Source of the DNA: Nioella sediminis
Lineage (GTDB): Bacteria > Pseudomonadota > Alphaproteobacteria > Rhodobacterales > Rhodobacteraceae
Reading direction: 5' to 3'
Assembly: GCF_001879695.1 (NCBI RefSeq)
Contig: NZ_MNBL01000050.1
Location: 1-34,468, forward strand
Length of the DNA: 34,468 nucleotides
Notes under the pieces: generated by a model
What the model saw: only the letters and a program-made list of their open reading frames with translations
Databases searched by the model: none
What the model was told of the DNA's origin: nothing
Translations under genes and position numbers: made by a program
Shown: positions 24,218-32,484 of the stretch, piece by piece
Layout: each line of letters begins with the position of its first letter
Position numbering within the stretch: position 1 is the first letter of the stretch

Positions 24218-24771
24218 GCGCGGGGCTGATCCTCGGTCTGACTGCAACCGGGATCTGGGCGGTGATCCTTGTCCTGTCCGACCGTGCTCCCGGCCAAGGC
24301 CCGTGGCCTCCACGGAACGGCAACCTGATAACGGCGATATGGGCCTGGGGGCTGACCACGCTGATCTATGTGGGGCTGGTGCAGACATGGGGGCAGACCC
24401 CGGTGCTGCCCGGCTGGCTGCGTCTTGGCCTTGGCCTGCCTCTGGCCGTCATGGGCAGTCTGCTTCACACCTGGGCCACGGCCGCGCTCGGGCTGAAGGG
24501 CACCAGCGGATGGGATGTGGGGATTGCCACCAAAGGCCCCTACGCGCTCTGTCGTCATCCGCAATATCTGGGGCAGATCGTCAGCATTGCGGGGCTGGCG
24601 CTGATCATCGGCTCGCCAGAGGCGCTGAACCTCGGGCTTGCCGCATCGCTCATGCTGGGATACGGATCAGGGGTCGAGGACCGCGCCATTCAATCGCGCT
24701 ACCCAGACCTCTTCGCGGCTCATTCCGCTAAAACACCGTTCCTTTTGCCGAGATTTTCGAGCCGCTCATGA
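24214..24771 (+). CDS. Isoprenylcysteine carboxyl methyltransferase-like membrane protein
   Basis: A 185-residue protein with about four or five membrane helices (near 4-22, 40-58, 68-92, 120-140). The C-terminal motif GPYALCRHPQYLGQI (about 109-123) is the SAM-binding signature shared by ICMT and phospholipid methyltransferase-like families. It probably methylates a membrane-associated small molecule or lipid; the substrate is unknown. It overlaps the FrnE-like and MFS genes by ATGA on both sides, so it is made together with them. Confidence 0.8.
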   Translation: MSAGLILGLTATGIWAVILVLSDRAPGQGPWPPRNGNLITAIWAWGLTTLIYVGLVQTWGQTPVLPGWLRLGLGLPLAVMGSLLHTWATAALGLKGTSGWDVGIATKGPYALCRHPQYLGQIVSIAGLALIIGSPEALNLGLAASLMLGYGSGVEDRAIQSRYPDLFAAHSAKTPFLLPRFSSRS

Positions 24772-25979
24772 CCGATTCCACCTCCCGCCGCCTGTCCCAG
24801 GGCGAGTTCATTGCCCTGATGGGCATGATGTTCGCAACTATCGCCTTTTCCATCGACTCGATGCTGCCCGCCCTGCCCGAGATCGCGGAAGAGCTGACGC
24901 CCGACGCCGCCAACCTCGCGCAGCTTGTTCTGACCTCCTTTGTCTTCGGGATGGGGGCGGGCACGCTGGTCACCGGGCCGCTCTCGGACGCGTTCGGCCG
25001 TAAGGCGATCATCTATTGGGGCGCGGGGCTTTATGTGATTGGCGCCGTCATGGCCTATTATGCGCCGACGCTGGAACTGGTGCTGGCCGCCCGCGCCATT
25101 CAGGGGCTTGGGGCGGCAGGCCCGCGCATCGCCTCGATGGCGCTAGTGCGCGACCTTTATTCGGGCCGCCAGATGGCGCGGATCATGTCCTTTGCGATGC
25201 TCGTCTTCATGATCTTCCCTGCCGTCGCGCCCATGATCGGCGCGGGCATTATCGCGCTGGCGGGTTGGCGGTCGATCTTCCTGGCTTTCGTTCTGTTCTC
25301 GGCGATCTCCACCGCCTGGATCGGTATTCGTCAGCCCGAAACCCTGCCGCTCGAGAAGCGCAGGCCCCTTCAGGCCGCCATGCTGTGGGCAGGGATGAAA
25401 GAGGTTCTGAGCCACCATCAGGTGATGCTCTCGACCCTGATCCAGATCATGATCTTTGGCATCCTCTTCGCCACGATCAGTTCCGTGCAGCAGGTCTTTG
25501 ACATCACCTATGACCGGGGCGGAAACTTCCACTTCTGGTTCGCGGGAATCGCGGTTTTCGCGGCCCTGCCGCCGCTGGTGAATGCCTCGCTGGTGGTCAA
25601 GCTTGGCATGCGGCCCCTGATCCGGCGGGCATTGATGGGGCAGATCGTAGTTTCGGCTGTGGCCGGGCTTGTGTTCCTTTCCGTAGGAACGGAGGCACCC
25701 TGGACCTTCTGGGTCTTCCTCGTCTGGACCGCAGGACAGTTCGCTGCCACTGGCTTTACCATCGGCAACCTGAACGCCCTGGCGCTAGAGCCCATGGGCC
25801 ATATCGCGGGCATGACCTCTTCGGTCATGGGGGCCGTGGCAACCGTGGGGGGCGCGGTGATCGGGGCCGTGATCGGGCAGCTTTTCAACGGCACGCCCAC
25901 GCCGCTGGTTCTGTCGGTTCTGCTGGTCGCCGGTGCGAGTTTCGTGATCGCGACCCGCCTGCCGCGTGAGGGGCGTTAA
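24768..25979 (+). CDS. MFS drug-resistance-type transporter (Bcr/CflA-like)
   Basis: A 403-residue, twelve-helix major facilitator. The family motif A is GPLSDAFGRKAIIYWG (about 65-80), and the N-terminal SQGEFIALMGMMFATIAFSIDSMLPALPEIAEEL fits the Bcr/CflA drug-export group. It would export a small molecule across the inner membrane. As the last gene of the four-gene operon it may export the product, or a toxic substrate, of the synthetase-FrnE-methyltransferase set. Its TAA stop (25977-25979) overlaps the mfd stop on the other strand. Confidence 0.87.
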   Translation: MTDSTSRRLSQGEFIALMGMMFATIAFSIDSMLPALPEIAEELTPDAANLAQLVLTSFVFGMGAGTLVTGPLSDAFGRKAIIYWGAGLYVIGAVMAYYAPTLELVLAARAIQGLGAAGPRIASMALVRDLYSGRQMARIMSFAMLVFMIFPAVAPMIGAGIIALAGWRSIFLAFVLFSAISTAWIGIRQPETLPLEKRRPLQAAMLWAGMKEVLSHHQVMLSTLIQIMIFGILFATISSVQQVFDITYDRGGNFHFWFAGIAVFAALPPLVNASLVVKLGMRPLIRRALMGQIVVSAVAGLVFLSVGTEAPWTFWVFLVWTAGQFAATGFTIGNLNALALEPMGHIAGMTSSVMGAVATVGGAVIGAVIGQLFNGTPTPLVLSVLLVAGASFVIATRLPREGR

Positions 25980-28900
25980 CCCTTCTTTGCCGCAATCACC
26001 TTCTCGGCCAGATCGCGGGCAATGGCGAACGCTCCCTTGATCTTGTCGCTGTCCTTGGACCAGTCACGCCGGACCACGATCTTGGTGTCCCGCACCTTGG
26101 CCAGCCCATTTTGCGCCTGAACGAATTCCACCAGCCCGGCGGGGTTGGCGAACTTGTCATTATGGAACTGGATCGTCGCGCCCTTCGGCCCGCCATCGAG
26201 CTTGGCAATCCCCGCCCGCTTGCACATCGCCTTGATGCGCACGACCAGCAGCAGCGTGTTGACCTCTTTAGGCAGCTTGCCGAACCGGTCGATCAGTTCA
26301 GCCGCAAAACCCTCCAGCTCCACCTTGGTGTGCAGTTGCGACAAGCGTCGGTACAGCCCAAGCCGCACATCCAGATCGGGCACATAGTCGGCGGGGATCA
26401 GGACAGGAACGCCCAGATTGATCTGTGGCGCCCAGGTGCCATCGTCATCGGTCAGCGCCTCCATATTGCCCGACCGGATCTTGGCAATCGCCTCCTCCAG
26501 CATGGACTGATAAAGCTCGAAGCCCACCTCTTTCACATGGCCCGACTGTTCTTCACCTACGATATTGCCTGCCCCGCGAATATCGAGGTCCTGGCTGGCG
26601 ATGGTGAAGCCCGCGCCGAGGCTGTCGAGACTGCCCAGAACCCGCAGCCGTTTCTCCGCCGCAGGCGTCAGCTTGGCGCGCGGTTTCGTGGTCAGATACG
26701 CATAGGCACGGGTCTTGGCGCGGCCCACCCTGCCCCGGATCTGGTAGAGCTGCGCGAGCCCGTACATATCGGCCCGGTGGATCACCATCGTGTTTGCGGT
26801 CGGGATGTCGATGCCGGATTCAATGATCGTGGTGGCCAGCAGCACGTCATATTTGCCGTCGTAGAAGGCATTCATCCGGTCATCAAGCTCGCCTGCCGCC
26901 ATCTGCCCATGGGCCACGACAAAGCTGACCTCAGGCACCTGTGTGCGCAGGAACTCCTCGATTTCGGGCAGATCCTCGATGCGCGGAACCACGTAGAAGC
27001 TCTGCCCACCACGGTAATGTTCGCGCAGAAGCGCCTCGCGGATCGTGACCGCGTCGAATTCGGACACATAGGTGCGGATCGCCAGCCGGTCGACGGGCGG
27101 CGTGCCGATGAGGCTGAGGTCGCGCACACCGGAAAGCGACATCTGCAATGTGCGCGGAATGGGCGTGGCCGACAGCGTCAGCACATGCACCTCGGACCGC
27201 ATTTCCTTCAGCCGCTCCTTGTGGCCGACGCCAAAGCGCTGTTCCTCGTCGATGATCAGAAGGCCGAGGTTCTGGAACCGGATGTTCTTGGCCAACAACG
27301 CATGGGTGCCGATACAGATATCGACGCTGCCATCCGTCAGTCCCTTTCGGGTGTCTGTCGCCTGCTTTGCGGGAACAAAGCGAGACAACTGTCTGACATT
27401 GATGGGAAATCCCCTGAACCGGTCGGCGAACGTCTTGGCGTGCTGGCGGGCCAGCAGGGTTGTCGGCGCGATCAGAGCGACCTGCATGCCGGAGGCCGCC
27501 GCGACGAAGGCCGCGCGCATCGCGACCTCGGTCTTGCCGAAGCCCACATCGCCCACAACCAGCCGGTCCATCGGCCGCCCGCGTTCCAGATCCTCGATAA
27601 CATCGCCGATGGCCGATAGCTGATCGTCGGTTTCCTCATAGGGAAAGCGGGCGCAGAACGCCTCCCACATATCGCCGGGCGGCTCCATCACAGGGGCATG
27701 GCGCAGTTCTCGTTCCGCGGCGATACGAATAAGCTTGTCGGCGATCTGGCGGATGCGTTCCTTGAGCTTGGCCTTCTTGGCCTGCCAAGCCCCGCCGCCA
27801 AGCTTGTCGAGCAGCCCTTCCTCATGCCCATAGCGGCTGAGAAGTTCTATGTTTTCAACGGGAAGGAATAGCCTGTCGCCGCCTGCATATTCCAGCGCAA
27901 TGCATTCATGGGGGGCACCCATGGCGGTGACGGTTTCGAGCCCCTTGTAACGCCCGACCCCATGGTCGACATGGACGATCAGATCGCCGGGGGACAGGCT
28001 TTGCGCCTCGGTCAGGTAGTTTTCCGCCCGCTTGGTCTTGCGCTTGGGCCGGATCAGCCGGTCGCCCAACACATCCTGTTCGGAAATCACCGTCAGCCCG
28101 TCGCCGGTGAAGCCCTGTTCCAGCGGCCAGACCGCAAGATTGACGCCCCCCTTCTTCAACCCGGCCAACCCGTTGGAGATCTCCGTCAGATCGGTGATGC
28201 CCTGATCCTCCAGTAAGCCGCGCAACCGTTCCCGCGCGCCCGCTGACCAGGAGGCCATGACAATCGCATTTCGCTTGGATTCCGTGCGAATGTGATCGGC
28301 CAAAGCCCCAAAAAGGCTGATATTTTCCTGCTGCCGTTCCGGCGCGAAACTGCGCCCGATCCGCCCACCTGCATCCACCACACCGGGGCCGGAAGCCTGT
28401 GGCAGAGGCGAGAACTGGATCACGCGATGGCCTGCGATGGCCTTTTCCCAGGCCGCGTCATTGAGATAGAGCAATTCCGGCGGACAGGGTTTGTAGACCG
28501 TGTCCATCCGGCCCTTCTGCGTCATTGCAGTCTTGCGCGTATCATATTGATCTTCAATGGTTTCCCACCGGGCCAACCGTTGCGGCGTTGTCTGATCGTC
28601 CAGCGTGATCGTGGCATCGGGCAGATAGTCGAACAGGGTTTCCAGCCGGTCATGGAAAAAGGGCAGCCAATGTTCCACACCCTGATGCTTGCGGCCCGCG
28701 CTGACGGCTTCGTAAAGCGGATCCTCGCCGCCACCTGCGCCGAACTCCACCCGGTAATTCTGCCGGAACCGCGCTATGGAGGGGTCATCCAGAATGACCT
28801 CTGATACCGGCGCGAATTCAACGCGGGTCAATTTTTCGGTCGTGCGCTGCGTGGCCGGATCGAACCGGCGGGCTCCGTCCAGCACGTCACCGAAAAGGTC

Positions 28901-29425
28901 GAGCCGCACAGGGCTGTCCTCCCCCGGCGGCCAGACGTCGATAATCCCGCCTCGGATCGCGTAATCTCCGGGTTCCATGACCGTCGGAGATTGGGAAAAG
29001 CCCATACGAACCAGAAAGTTACGAAGGTCTTCTTCATTCAGGCGATAGTCAACTTCCGCCACGAATGCCGAGCGTTTCAGCAAGGCGCGCGGCGGCACGT
29101 ATTGCGTCGCGGAGCTGAGCGTCGTCAGAACGATGAACCGGCCGTCCAGCCCTGCTGCCAATGTTGCCAAAGTCGCCATCCGTGTGGCCGAGATGTCTGC
29201 ATTGGGCGATACCCGGTCGAAAGGCAGGCAGTCCCAACCCGGAAAGCGCAAAACCGGCACGGAGGGATCGAAGAAGTCCAGCGCCGTGGCCATGGCCGCC
29301 AGGCGCTTGTCATCGCGCGCCACATGCAGGACAGGACCATCCCCGGTGGACAATTCCCGCAGCAGCCGGGTTGCGTCGAATCCCTCTGGAACACCGCCCA
29401 TGAGGACATGGTTTCTGTTATCCAT
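25976..29425 (-). CDS. mfd: Transcription-repair coupling factor Mfd
   Basis: A 1149-residue DNA translocase that removes stalled RNA polymerase at lesions and recruits UvrAB. In order, it has a UvrB-like N-terminal part (GWDCLPFDRVSPN, GDYAIRGGIIDVWPPG), the RNA polymerase-interacting domain (LSPGDLIVHVDHGVGRYKGLE), and a RecG-type helicase core. The core has Walker A GDVGFGKTEVA, the DEEQ box IIDEEQRFGVGHKE, LSATPIPRTLQMSL and QIRGRVGRAKTRAYAY. The TRCF domain (LGVPVLIPADYVPDLDVRL) comes last. I chose ATG 29425 (DNRNHVLMGG...) with AGGA upstream; a longer frame to 29482 lacks support. It lies 20 bases after the small membrane protein gene on the same strand. Confidence 0.95.
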   Translation of the reverse strand: MDNRNHVLMGGVPEGFDATRLLRELSTGDGPVLHVARDDKRLAAMATALDFFDPSVPVLRFPGWDCLPFDRVSPNADISATRMATLATLAAGLDGRFIVLTTLSSATQYVPPRALLKRSAFVAEVDYRLNEEDLRNFLVRMGFSQSPTVMEPGDYAIRGGIIDVWPPGEDSPVRLDLFGDVLDGARRFDPATQRTTEKLTRVEFAPVSEVILDDPSIARFRQNYRVEFGAGGGEDPLYEAVSAGRKHQGVEHWLPFFHDRLETLFDYLPDATITLDDQTTPQRLARWETIEDQYDTRKTAMTQKGRMDTVYKPCPPELLYLNDAAWEKAIAGHRVIQFSPLPQASGPGVVDAGGRIGRSFAPERQQENISLFGALADHIRTESKRNAIVMASWSAGARERLRGLLEDQGITDLTEISNGLAGLKKGGVNLAVWPLEQGFTGDGLTVISEQDVLGDRLIRPKRKTKRAENYLTEAQSLSPGDLIVHVDHGVGRYKGLETVTAMGAPHECIALEYAGGDRLFLPVENIELLSRYGHEEGLLDKLGGGAWQAKKAKLKERIRQIADKLIRIAAERELRHAPVMEPPGDMWEAFCARFPYEETDDQLSAIGDVIEDLERGRPMDRLVVGDVGFGKTEVAMRAAFVAAASGMQVALIAPTTLLARQHAKTFADRFRGFPINVRQLSRFVPAKQATDTRKGLTDGSVDICIGTHALLAKNIRFQNLGLLIIDEEQRFGVGHKERLKEMRSEVHVLTLSATPIPRTLQMSLSGVRDLSLIGTPPVDRLAIRTYVSEFDAVTIREALLREHYRGGQSFYVVPRIEDLPEIEEFLRTQVPEVSFVVAHGQMAAGELDDRMNAFYDGKYDVLLATTIIESGIDIPTANTMVIHRADMYGLAQLYQIRGRVGRAKTRAYAYLTTKPRAKLTPAAEKRLRVLGSLDSLGAGFTIASQDLDIRGAGNIVGEEQSGHVKEVGFELYQSMLEEAIAKIRSGNMEALTDDDGTWAPQINLGVPVLIPADYVPDLDVRLGLYRRLSQLHTKVELEGFAAELIDRFGKLPKEVNTLLLVVRIKAMCKRAGIAKLDGGPKGATIQFHNDKFANPAGLVEFVQAQNGLAKVRDTKIVVRRDWSKDSDKIKGAFAIARDLAEKVIAAKKG

Positions 29426-29445
29426 GAAGGGCTTGTCCTGCGAAG

Positions 29446-29967
29446 TTAAAGTCCAAGTGCGCCGTAGTGCAAATTGGTCCACATGCCCCAGAAGGCCGTG
29501 ATGAAGATCGACACCATGCCGATCATCTGCACCATCATCCGATGCGTGCGCAAGCGCCGGCCCAGATCCTCGAACCCGGTGTCGCGCAACTTGTGGGCCG
29601 TGCGCACGTTCAGGGCAGCAACACCTGTCATCGGCGCCATCAGCAGGAAGACAGCCTGGCAGAACTCCACCCCATAGCCCCAGCCCAGAACCGCAAGCCC
29701 GGTGATCAGGAAAGCAAGAAAACCGATGGCGAAAACGCCCGACAGTTCCACCATCGCGAGGATACGGTTCACATTGACCTCGGCCAGCACCCGCATGTCA
29801 TGGATCGACCGTTCATGCCCACGCCGCGCGCGGGTGACCATGTCGAAGGGCACGCCCACGATCCAGTGGCTGGCGGTAGACCACAGGGCCGCCAGAGCGA
29901 TCCAGTACCACAGGTTCGAAAACGACCTGAGGTCGATCACTTCCGTTGCAAGTTCGAGAAAGTCCAA
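29446..29967 (-). CDS. Small multi-pass membrane protein upstream of mfd
   Basis: About 173 residues with four hydrophobic stretches: NLWYWIALAALWSTASHWIVG, GVFAIGFLAFLITGLAVLGWG, then QAVFLLMAPMTGVAAL and MVSIFITAFWGMWTNL. The opening EVIDLRSFSNLWYWIALA resembles a Rhodobacteraceae protein that I recall being annotated as a component of the SufBCD complex; that name rests on weak evidence and no suf genes are nearby. The start is uncertain. A TTG at 29967 gives the best fit to the conserved part, with a GTG at 29982 as alternative; no ATG exists there. The frame extends to 30168 only through non-protein-like sequence. It probably forms an operon with mfd and diverges from hemB. Confidence 0.65.
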   Translation of the reverse strand: MDFLELATEVIDLRSFSNLWYWIALAALWSTASHWIVGVPFDMVTRARRGHERSIHDMRVLAEVNVNRILAMVELSGVFAIGFLAFLITGLAVLGWGYGVEFCQAVFLLMAPMTGVAALNVRTAHKLRDTGFEDLGRRLRTHRMMVQMIGMVSIFITAFWGMWTNLHYGALGL

Positions 29968-30095
29968 GGCCGCTCTGCCCACCAGATCACAATTTCGGGG
30001 CACATTAGTCGCGCGTCGCGCGGGTTTCCAGCCCTTGAGAAAACTGCGCGAACATGCCACCCCATTTTGCAACACATGATGGCGAGGACGACCCC

Positions 30096-31094
30096 ATGCG
30101 CAACAATCAGGCCCCCTTCCCCAAGACCCGGTTCCGCCGCACCCGTGCCAGCGCATCGGTGCGGGCATTGGTGCGCGAAAACAGCCTATCGGTTGACGAT
30201 CTGATCTGGCCGGTGTTCGTGCGCGAGGGCGACAGCATCGAGGAACCGGTGTCGTCCATGCCCGGCGTCCACCGCTTTTCCATCAACTGCCTCGTGAAAG
30301 CGGCGCAGGAGGCCTATGACCTCGGCATTCCCGCGATCTGCATCTTTCCCTATACCGACCCGTCGCTGAAAACCGAGCTATGTGAAATCGCCTGGGATCC
30401 GGACAATATCTCGAACCGGGCGATCCGCGCGATCAAGGAAGCGGTGCCGGATCTGGCGATCATGACCGATATCGCACTCGACCCCTACAACGCCAACGGC
30501 CACGACGGGATTGTGCGGGATGGGATCATCGTCAATGACGAAACGGTTGAGGCGCTTGTGAAAATGGCGCTGGCACAGGCCCGCGCCGGGGCCGATATTC
30601 TGGGGCCGTCAGACATGATGGATGGACGGATCGGCGCGATGCGCGATGCGCTGGAATCCGAGGGCTTCGGCAATGTCTCGATCATGTCCTATGCCGCCAA
30701 GTTCGCCAGTGCCTTTTATGGCCCGTTCCGCGATGCCGTGGGCGCCTCAGGCGCGCTGAAGGGCGACAAGAAGACCTACCAGATCGCCCCCGCCAACCGG
30801 AACGAAGCGCTGCGCTGCGTGGAACGCGACCTGACCGAAGGCGCTGATATGGTGATGGTCAAGCCCGGCCTGCCCTATCTCGACCTCTGCCGGGATGTGA
30901 AGGACGCCTTCGGCGCACCCACCTTCGCCTATCAGGTGTCCGGTGAATACGCGATGATCGAGGCGGCGGCGGCCAATGGCTGGATCGACGGTGACCGGGT
31001 CATGATGGAAAGCCTGATGAGCTTCCGCCGTGCCGGGTGTGACGGGGTGCTGACCTATTTCGCGCCGCGCGTGGCGCGCATCTTGAACGGCTGA
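30096..31094 (+). CDS. hemB: Delta-aminolevulinic acid dehydratase (porphobilinogen synthase)
   Basis: A 332-residue enzyme that condenses two 5-aminolevulinate molecules to porphobilinogen in heme and chlorophyll synthesis. The Schiff-base lysines are K202 (SYAAKFASAFYGPFRDA) and K256 (MVMVKPGLPYLDL). The metal-site segment DIALDPYNANGHDG (125-138) has aspartates instead of the zinc-binding cysteine triad, so this is the non-zinc type known from Rhodobacter and related bacteria. The ATG at 30096 follows GAGGA by 7 bases; the upstream frame from 30054 is rejected. A terminator follows 6 bases after the stop. Confidence 0.96.
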   Translation: MRNNQAPFPKTRFRRTRASASVRALVRENSLSVDDLIWPVFVREGDSIEEPVSSMPGVHRFSINCLVKAAQEAYDLGIPAICIFPYTDPSLKTELCEIAWDPDNISNRAIRAIKEAVPDLAIMTDIALDPYNANGHDGIVRDGIIVNDETVEALVKMALAQARAGADILGPSDMMDGRIGAMRDALESEGFGNVSIMSYAAKFASAFYGPFRDAVGASGALKGDKKTYQIAPANRNEALRCVERDLTEGADMVMVKPGLPYLDLCRDVKDAFGAPTFAYQVSGEYAMIEAAAANGWIDGDRVMMESLMSFRRAGCDGVLTYFAPRVARILNG

Positions 31095-31097
31095 CAT

Positions 31098-31137
31098 GAA
31101 AAACCGCCCCTCCGGATCATCGGCGGGGCGGTTTCTG
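31098..31137. terminator. Bidirectional terminator after hemB and the 52-residue ORF
   Basis: AAACCGCCCC (31101-31110) and GGGGCGGTTT (31125-31134) form a perfect 10-base stem; CCG and CGG extend it inside the loop. On the plus strand TTTC follows; on the minus strand five T residues follow. It serves hemB and, from the other side, the small gene at 31178-31336. Confidence 0.8.
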
Positions 31138-31177
31138 CCATGGCAGGCGTGGTCGAGGGAACGCCCACGCCGCCGGA

Positions 31178-31336
31178 TCAGACCGGCATGTCGTTGAACA
31201 GGTCGTCGTCTTCTTCCTCCACAGCCGGATCGGGTTTCCAGCGCGGCGCAGGCCGCGGATTGTCGACGCGGGCAGCCGCCGGATCAACCTTGGACTGGCC
31301 CTTCTCTTCGGGCTCTTTCGGGTTCGGTTTGGTCAT
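31178..31336 (-). CDS. Small acidic hypothetical protein, 52 residues
   Basis: The ATG at 31336 has a strong GGAGG ribosome site 8 bases upstream (minus strand). The frame of 52 residues begins MTKPNPKEPEEKGQSKV, has a middle NPRPAPRWKPDP, and ends EEEDDDLFNDMPV before TGA. It is highly charged, has no membrane segment or cysteine, and is likely disordered. I vaguely recall Roseobacter-group hypothetical proteins ending in LFNDMPV, but I know no function. Codon choice (CCG, GAC, GTC, CTG) fits the genome. It lies 110 bases downstream of the DksA-like gene on the same strand, behind a GNRA-capped hairpin, and is followed by a bidirectional terminator. Confidence 0.7.
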   Translation of the reverse strand: MTKPNPKEPEEKGQSKVDPAAARVDNPRPAPRWKPDPAVEEEDDDLFNDMPV

Positions 31337-31374
31337 CAGGCGGTCCTCCATAATGGTTTTAGGGCGCTATCTTT

Positions 31375-31398
31375 GGGCCGGACCGAAAGGCCCGGCCC
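31375..31398 (-). other. GAAA-tetraloop hairpin between dksA-like and small gene
   Basis: GGGCCGG (31375-31381) pairs with CCGGCCC (31392-31398), with one mismatch and an inner CC-GAAA-GG cap. No U-run follows on either strand. It may be a stability or processing structure, or a weak terminator, for the DksA-like transcript. Confidence 0.5.
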
Positions 31399-31446
31399 CG
31401 CAGGATCAGCCGCAAGTCCCCACCCGGGGCCGATCCTGGTATCTGG

Positions 31447-31764
31447 TCAACTGGCGCATTTGCGGCAGAAAGGCGTGCAGGGCAGCACCTCCAGCCGATC
31501 CTCCGAAATCTGATCGCCGCATTTTACGCAATACCCGTACTCGCCCGCATCCATGCGTTCGAGCGCGGCCTTGATCATGCGAATCTCGTGCTGTCCGGAC
31601 ACGCCCATCCCTTCGAGCACCTCGTCGCCTTCACGCTCAACCGCCGCCTCTTCCCAGTCACGGGTGTTGTGGCTTTCCAGCTCGTCCTCGATTTCATGGA
31701 GCTTCACGTCCAAGGCATCGAGGCGCTTCATCATGCTTTCGCGGCGTTTTGCGAGGTCGATCAT
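31447..31764 (-). CDS. DksA/TraR-family C4 zinc-finger protein
   Basis: A 105-residue protein that may bind the RNA polymerase secondary channel. An N-terminal coiled coil (about 1-70) carries the tip sequence TRDWEEAAVEREGDEV. Its D36-x-x-E39-x-A41 pattern resembles the DxxDxA tip of E. coli DksA, with Glu for the second Asp. The zinc finger is C79-x2-C82 and C100-x2-C103 (YCVKCGDQISEDRLEVLPCTPFCRKC, written here in part as CVKC and CRKC). It is shorter than E. coli DksA (151 residues), like TraR-type and alphaproteobacterial paralogues, so a distinct role from housekeeping DksA is possible. Confidence 0.88.
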   Translation of the reverse strand: MIDLAKRRESMMKRLDALDVKLHEIEDELESHNTRDWEEAAVEREGDEVLEGMGVSGQHEIRMIKAALERMDAGEYGYCVKCGDQISEDRLEVLPCTPFCRKCAS

Positions 31765-31958
31765 CTCCCGGTCCTCCTCGGAGCTGTTCTGTCATTCCAC
31801 CATGTTCCGGCGTCTGGACAGGAGCTTATCGCGCAGCGCCCCCCCTCACTTTGACCGAGATCAACGGATCGGGCGAATTCACGGCGCTTTCGGCTTTTCA
31901 TTCGCCCCGCCGCACGGCAGGTTGGGTCATATCATGGACCAGATGGAAGAGACCGAAG

Positions 31959-32390
31959 ATGGACCTGCGCCCGCTTTCCGATGATCACTCTGTTGCCGGT
32001 CAGCTCGATCCGGCGGACATGGCCGCACTTGCGGCGCAAGGCATGACCACGGTGATCTGCAATCGCCCCGATACGGAAGTGCCGCCAAGCCATCAGGCCG
32101 CTGCCATGCAACAGGCCGCCGAGGCCGCGGGGCTCGACTTCATCTTCAACCCGGTGAACGGGGCGGCGATGACCATGGACAATGTCGAAGAGCAGGCCGA
32201 GGCCCTCGACAGCGCGCAAGGTCCGGTCGTGGCCTATTGCGCGTCGGGTATGCGATCGGCGGTCATGTGGGCCTTTGCACAGGCGGGACGGATGCCTACC
32301 GACGACATCATCGCCGCAGGCGAGGCCGCGGGCTATCAACTGGCGGGTATGCGCGGCCAGATCGACGCCTTGGCCGCCCGCGCGGGCTGA
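31959..32390 (+). CDS. TIGR01244/DUF442 family protein with rhodanese-like active loop
   Basis: A 143-residue cytosolic protein of the DUF442 (beta-lactamase hydrolase-like N-domain) family. The early part MTTVICNRPDTEVPPSHQ and the active loop VAYCASGMRS (C94, R99) are typical. The Cys-x4-Arg spacing is that of rhodanese-type sulfurtransferases rather than of CX5R phosphatases, though the fold is phosphatase-like. In other bacteria the domain can be fused to a sulfur dioxygenase-type hydrolase; here it stands alone. I chose ATG 31959 because the family similarity begins there; the frame upstream to 31749 overlaps dksA on the other strand. Confidence 0.82.
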   Translation: MDLRPLSDDHSVAGQLDPADMAALAAQGMTTVICNRPDTEVPPSHQAAAMQQAAEAAGLDFIFNPVNGAAMTMDNVEEQAEALDSAQGPVVAYCASGMRSAVMWAFAQAGRMPTDDIIAAGEAAGYQLAGMRGQIDALAARAG

Positions 32391-32403
32391 GACCCCTGCC
32401 CGC

Positions 32404-32432
32404 TTGAGATCATCCCGCGCCCTGTCTATGTG
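32404..32432 (+). promoter_or_regulatory. Candidate promoter of the acyltransferase gene
   Basis: TTGAGA (32404-32409) and TATGTG (32427-32432) are 17 bases apart. It begins 14 bases after the preceding stop codon and 53 bases before the ATG of the acyltransferase. A small hairpin GGCCC-GTGAAT-GGGCC (32444-32459) lies in the leader. Confidence 0.45.
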
Positions 32433-32484
32433 TGGTCGCCGGTGGCCCGTGAATGGGCCGTCCTGCTAGGAATTGCTGCCCTCC

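Noticed and set aside
26111-27619. 502-codon plus-strand frame opposite mfd
   Set aside because: It lies fully within the mfd helicase core, which has intact motifs on the other strand.
31786-31800. Pho-box-like CTGTCAT near the dksA-like gene
   Set aside because: Only one repeat is present and the position 11 bases on does not match, so it is likely chance.
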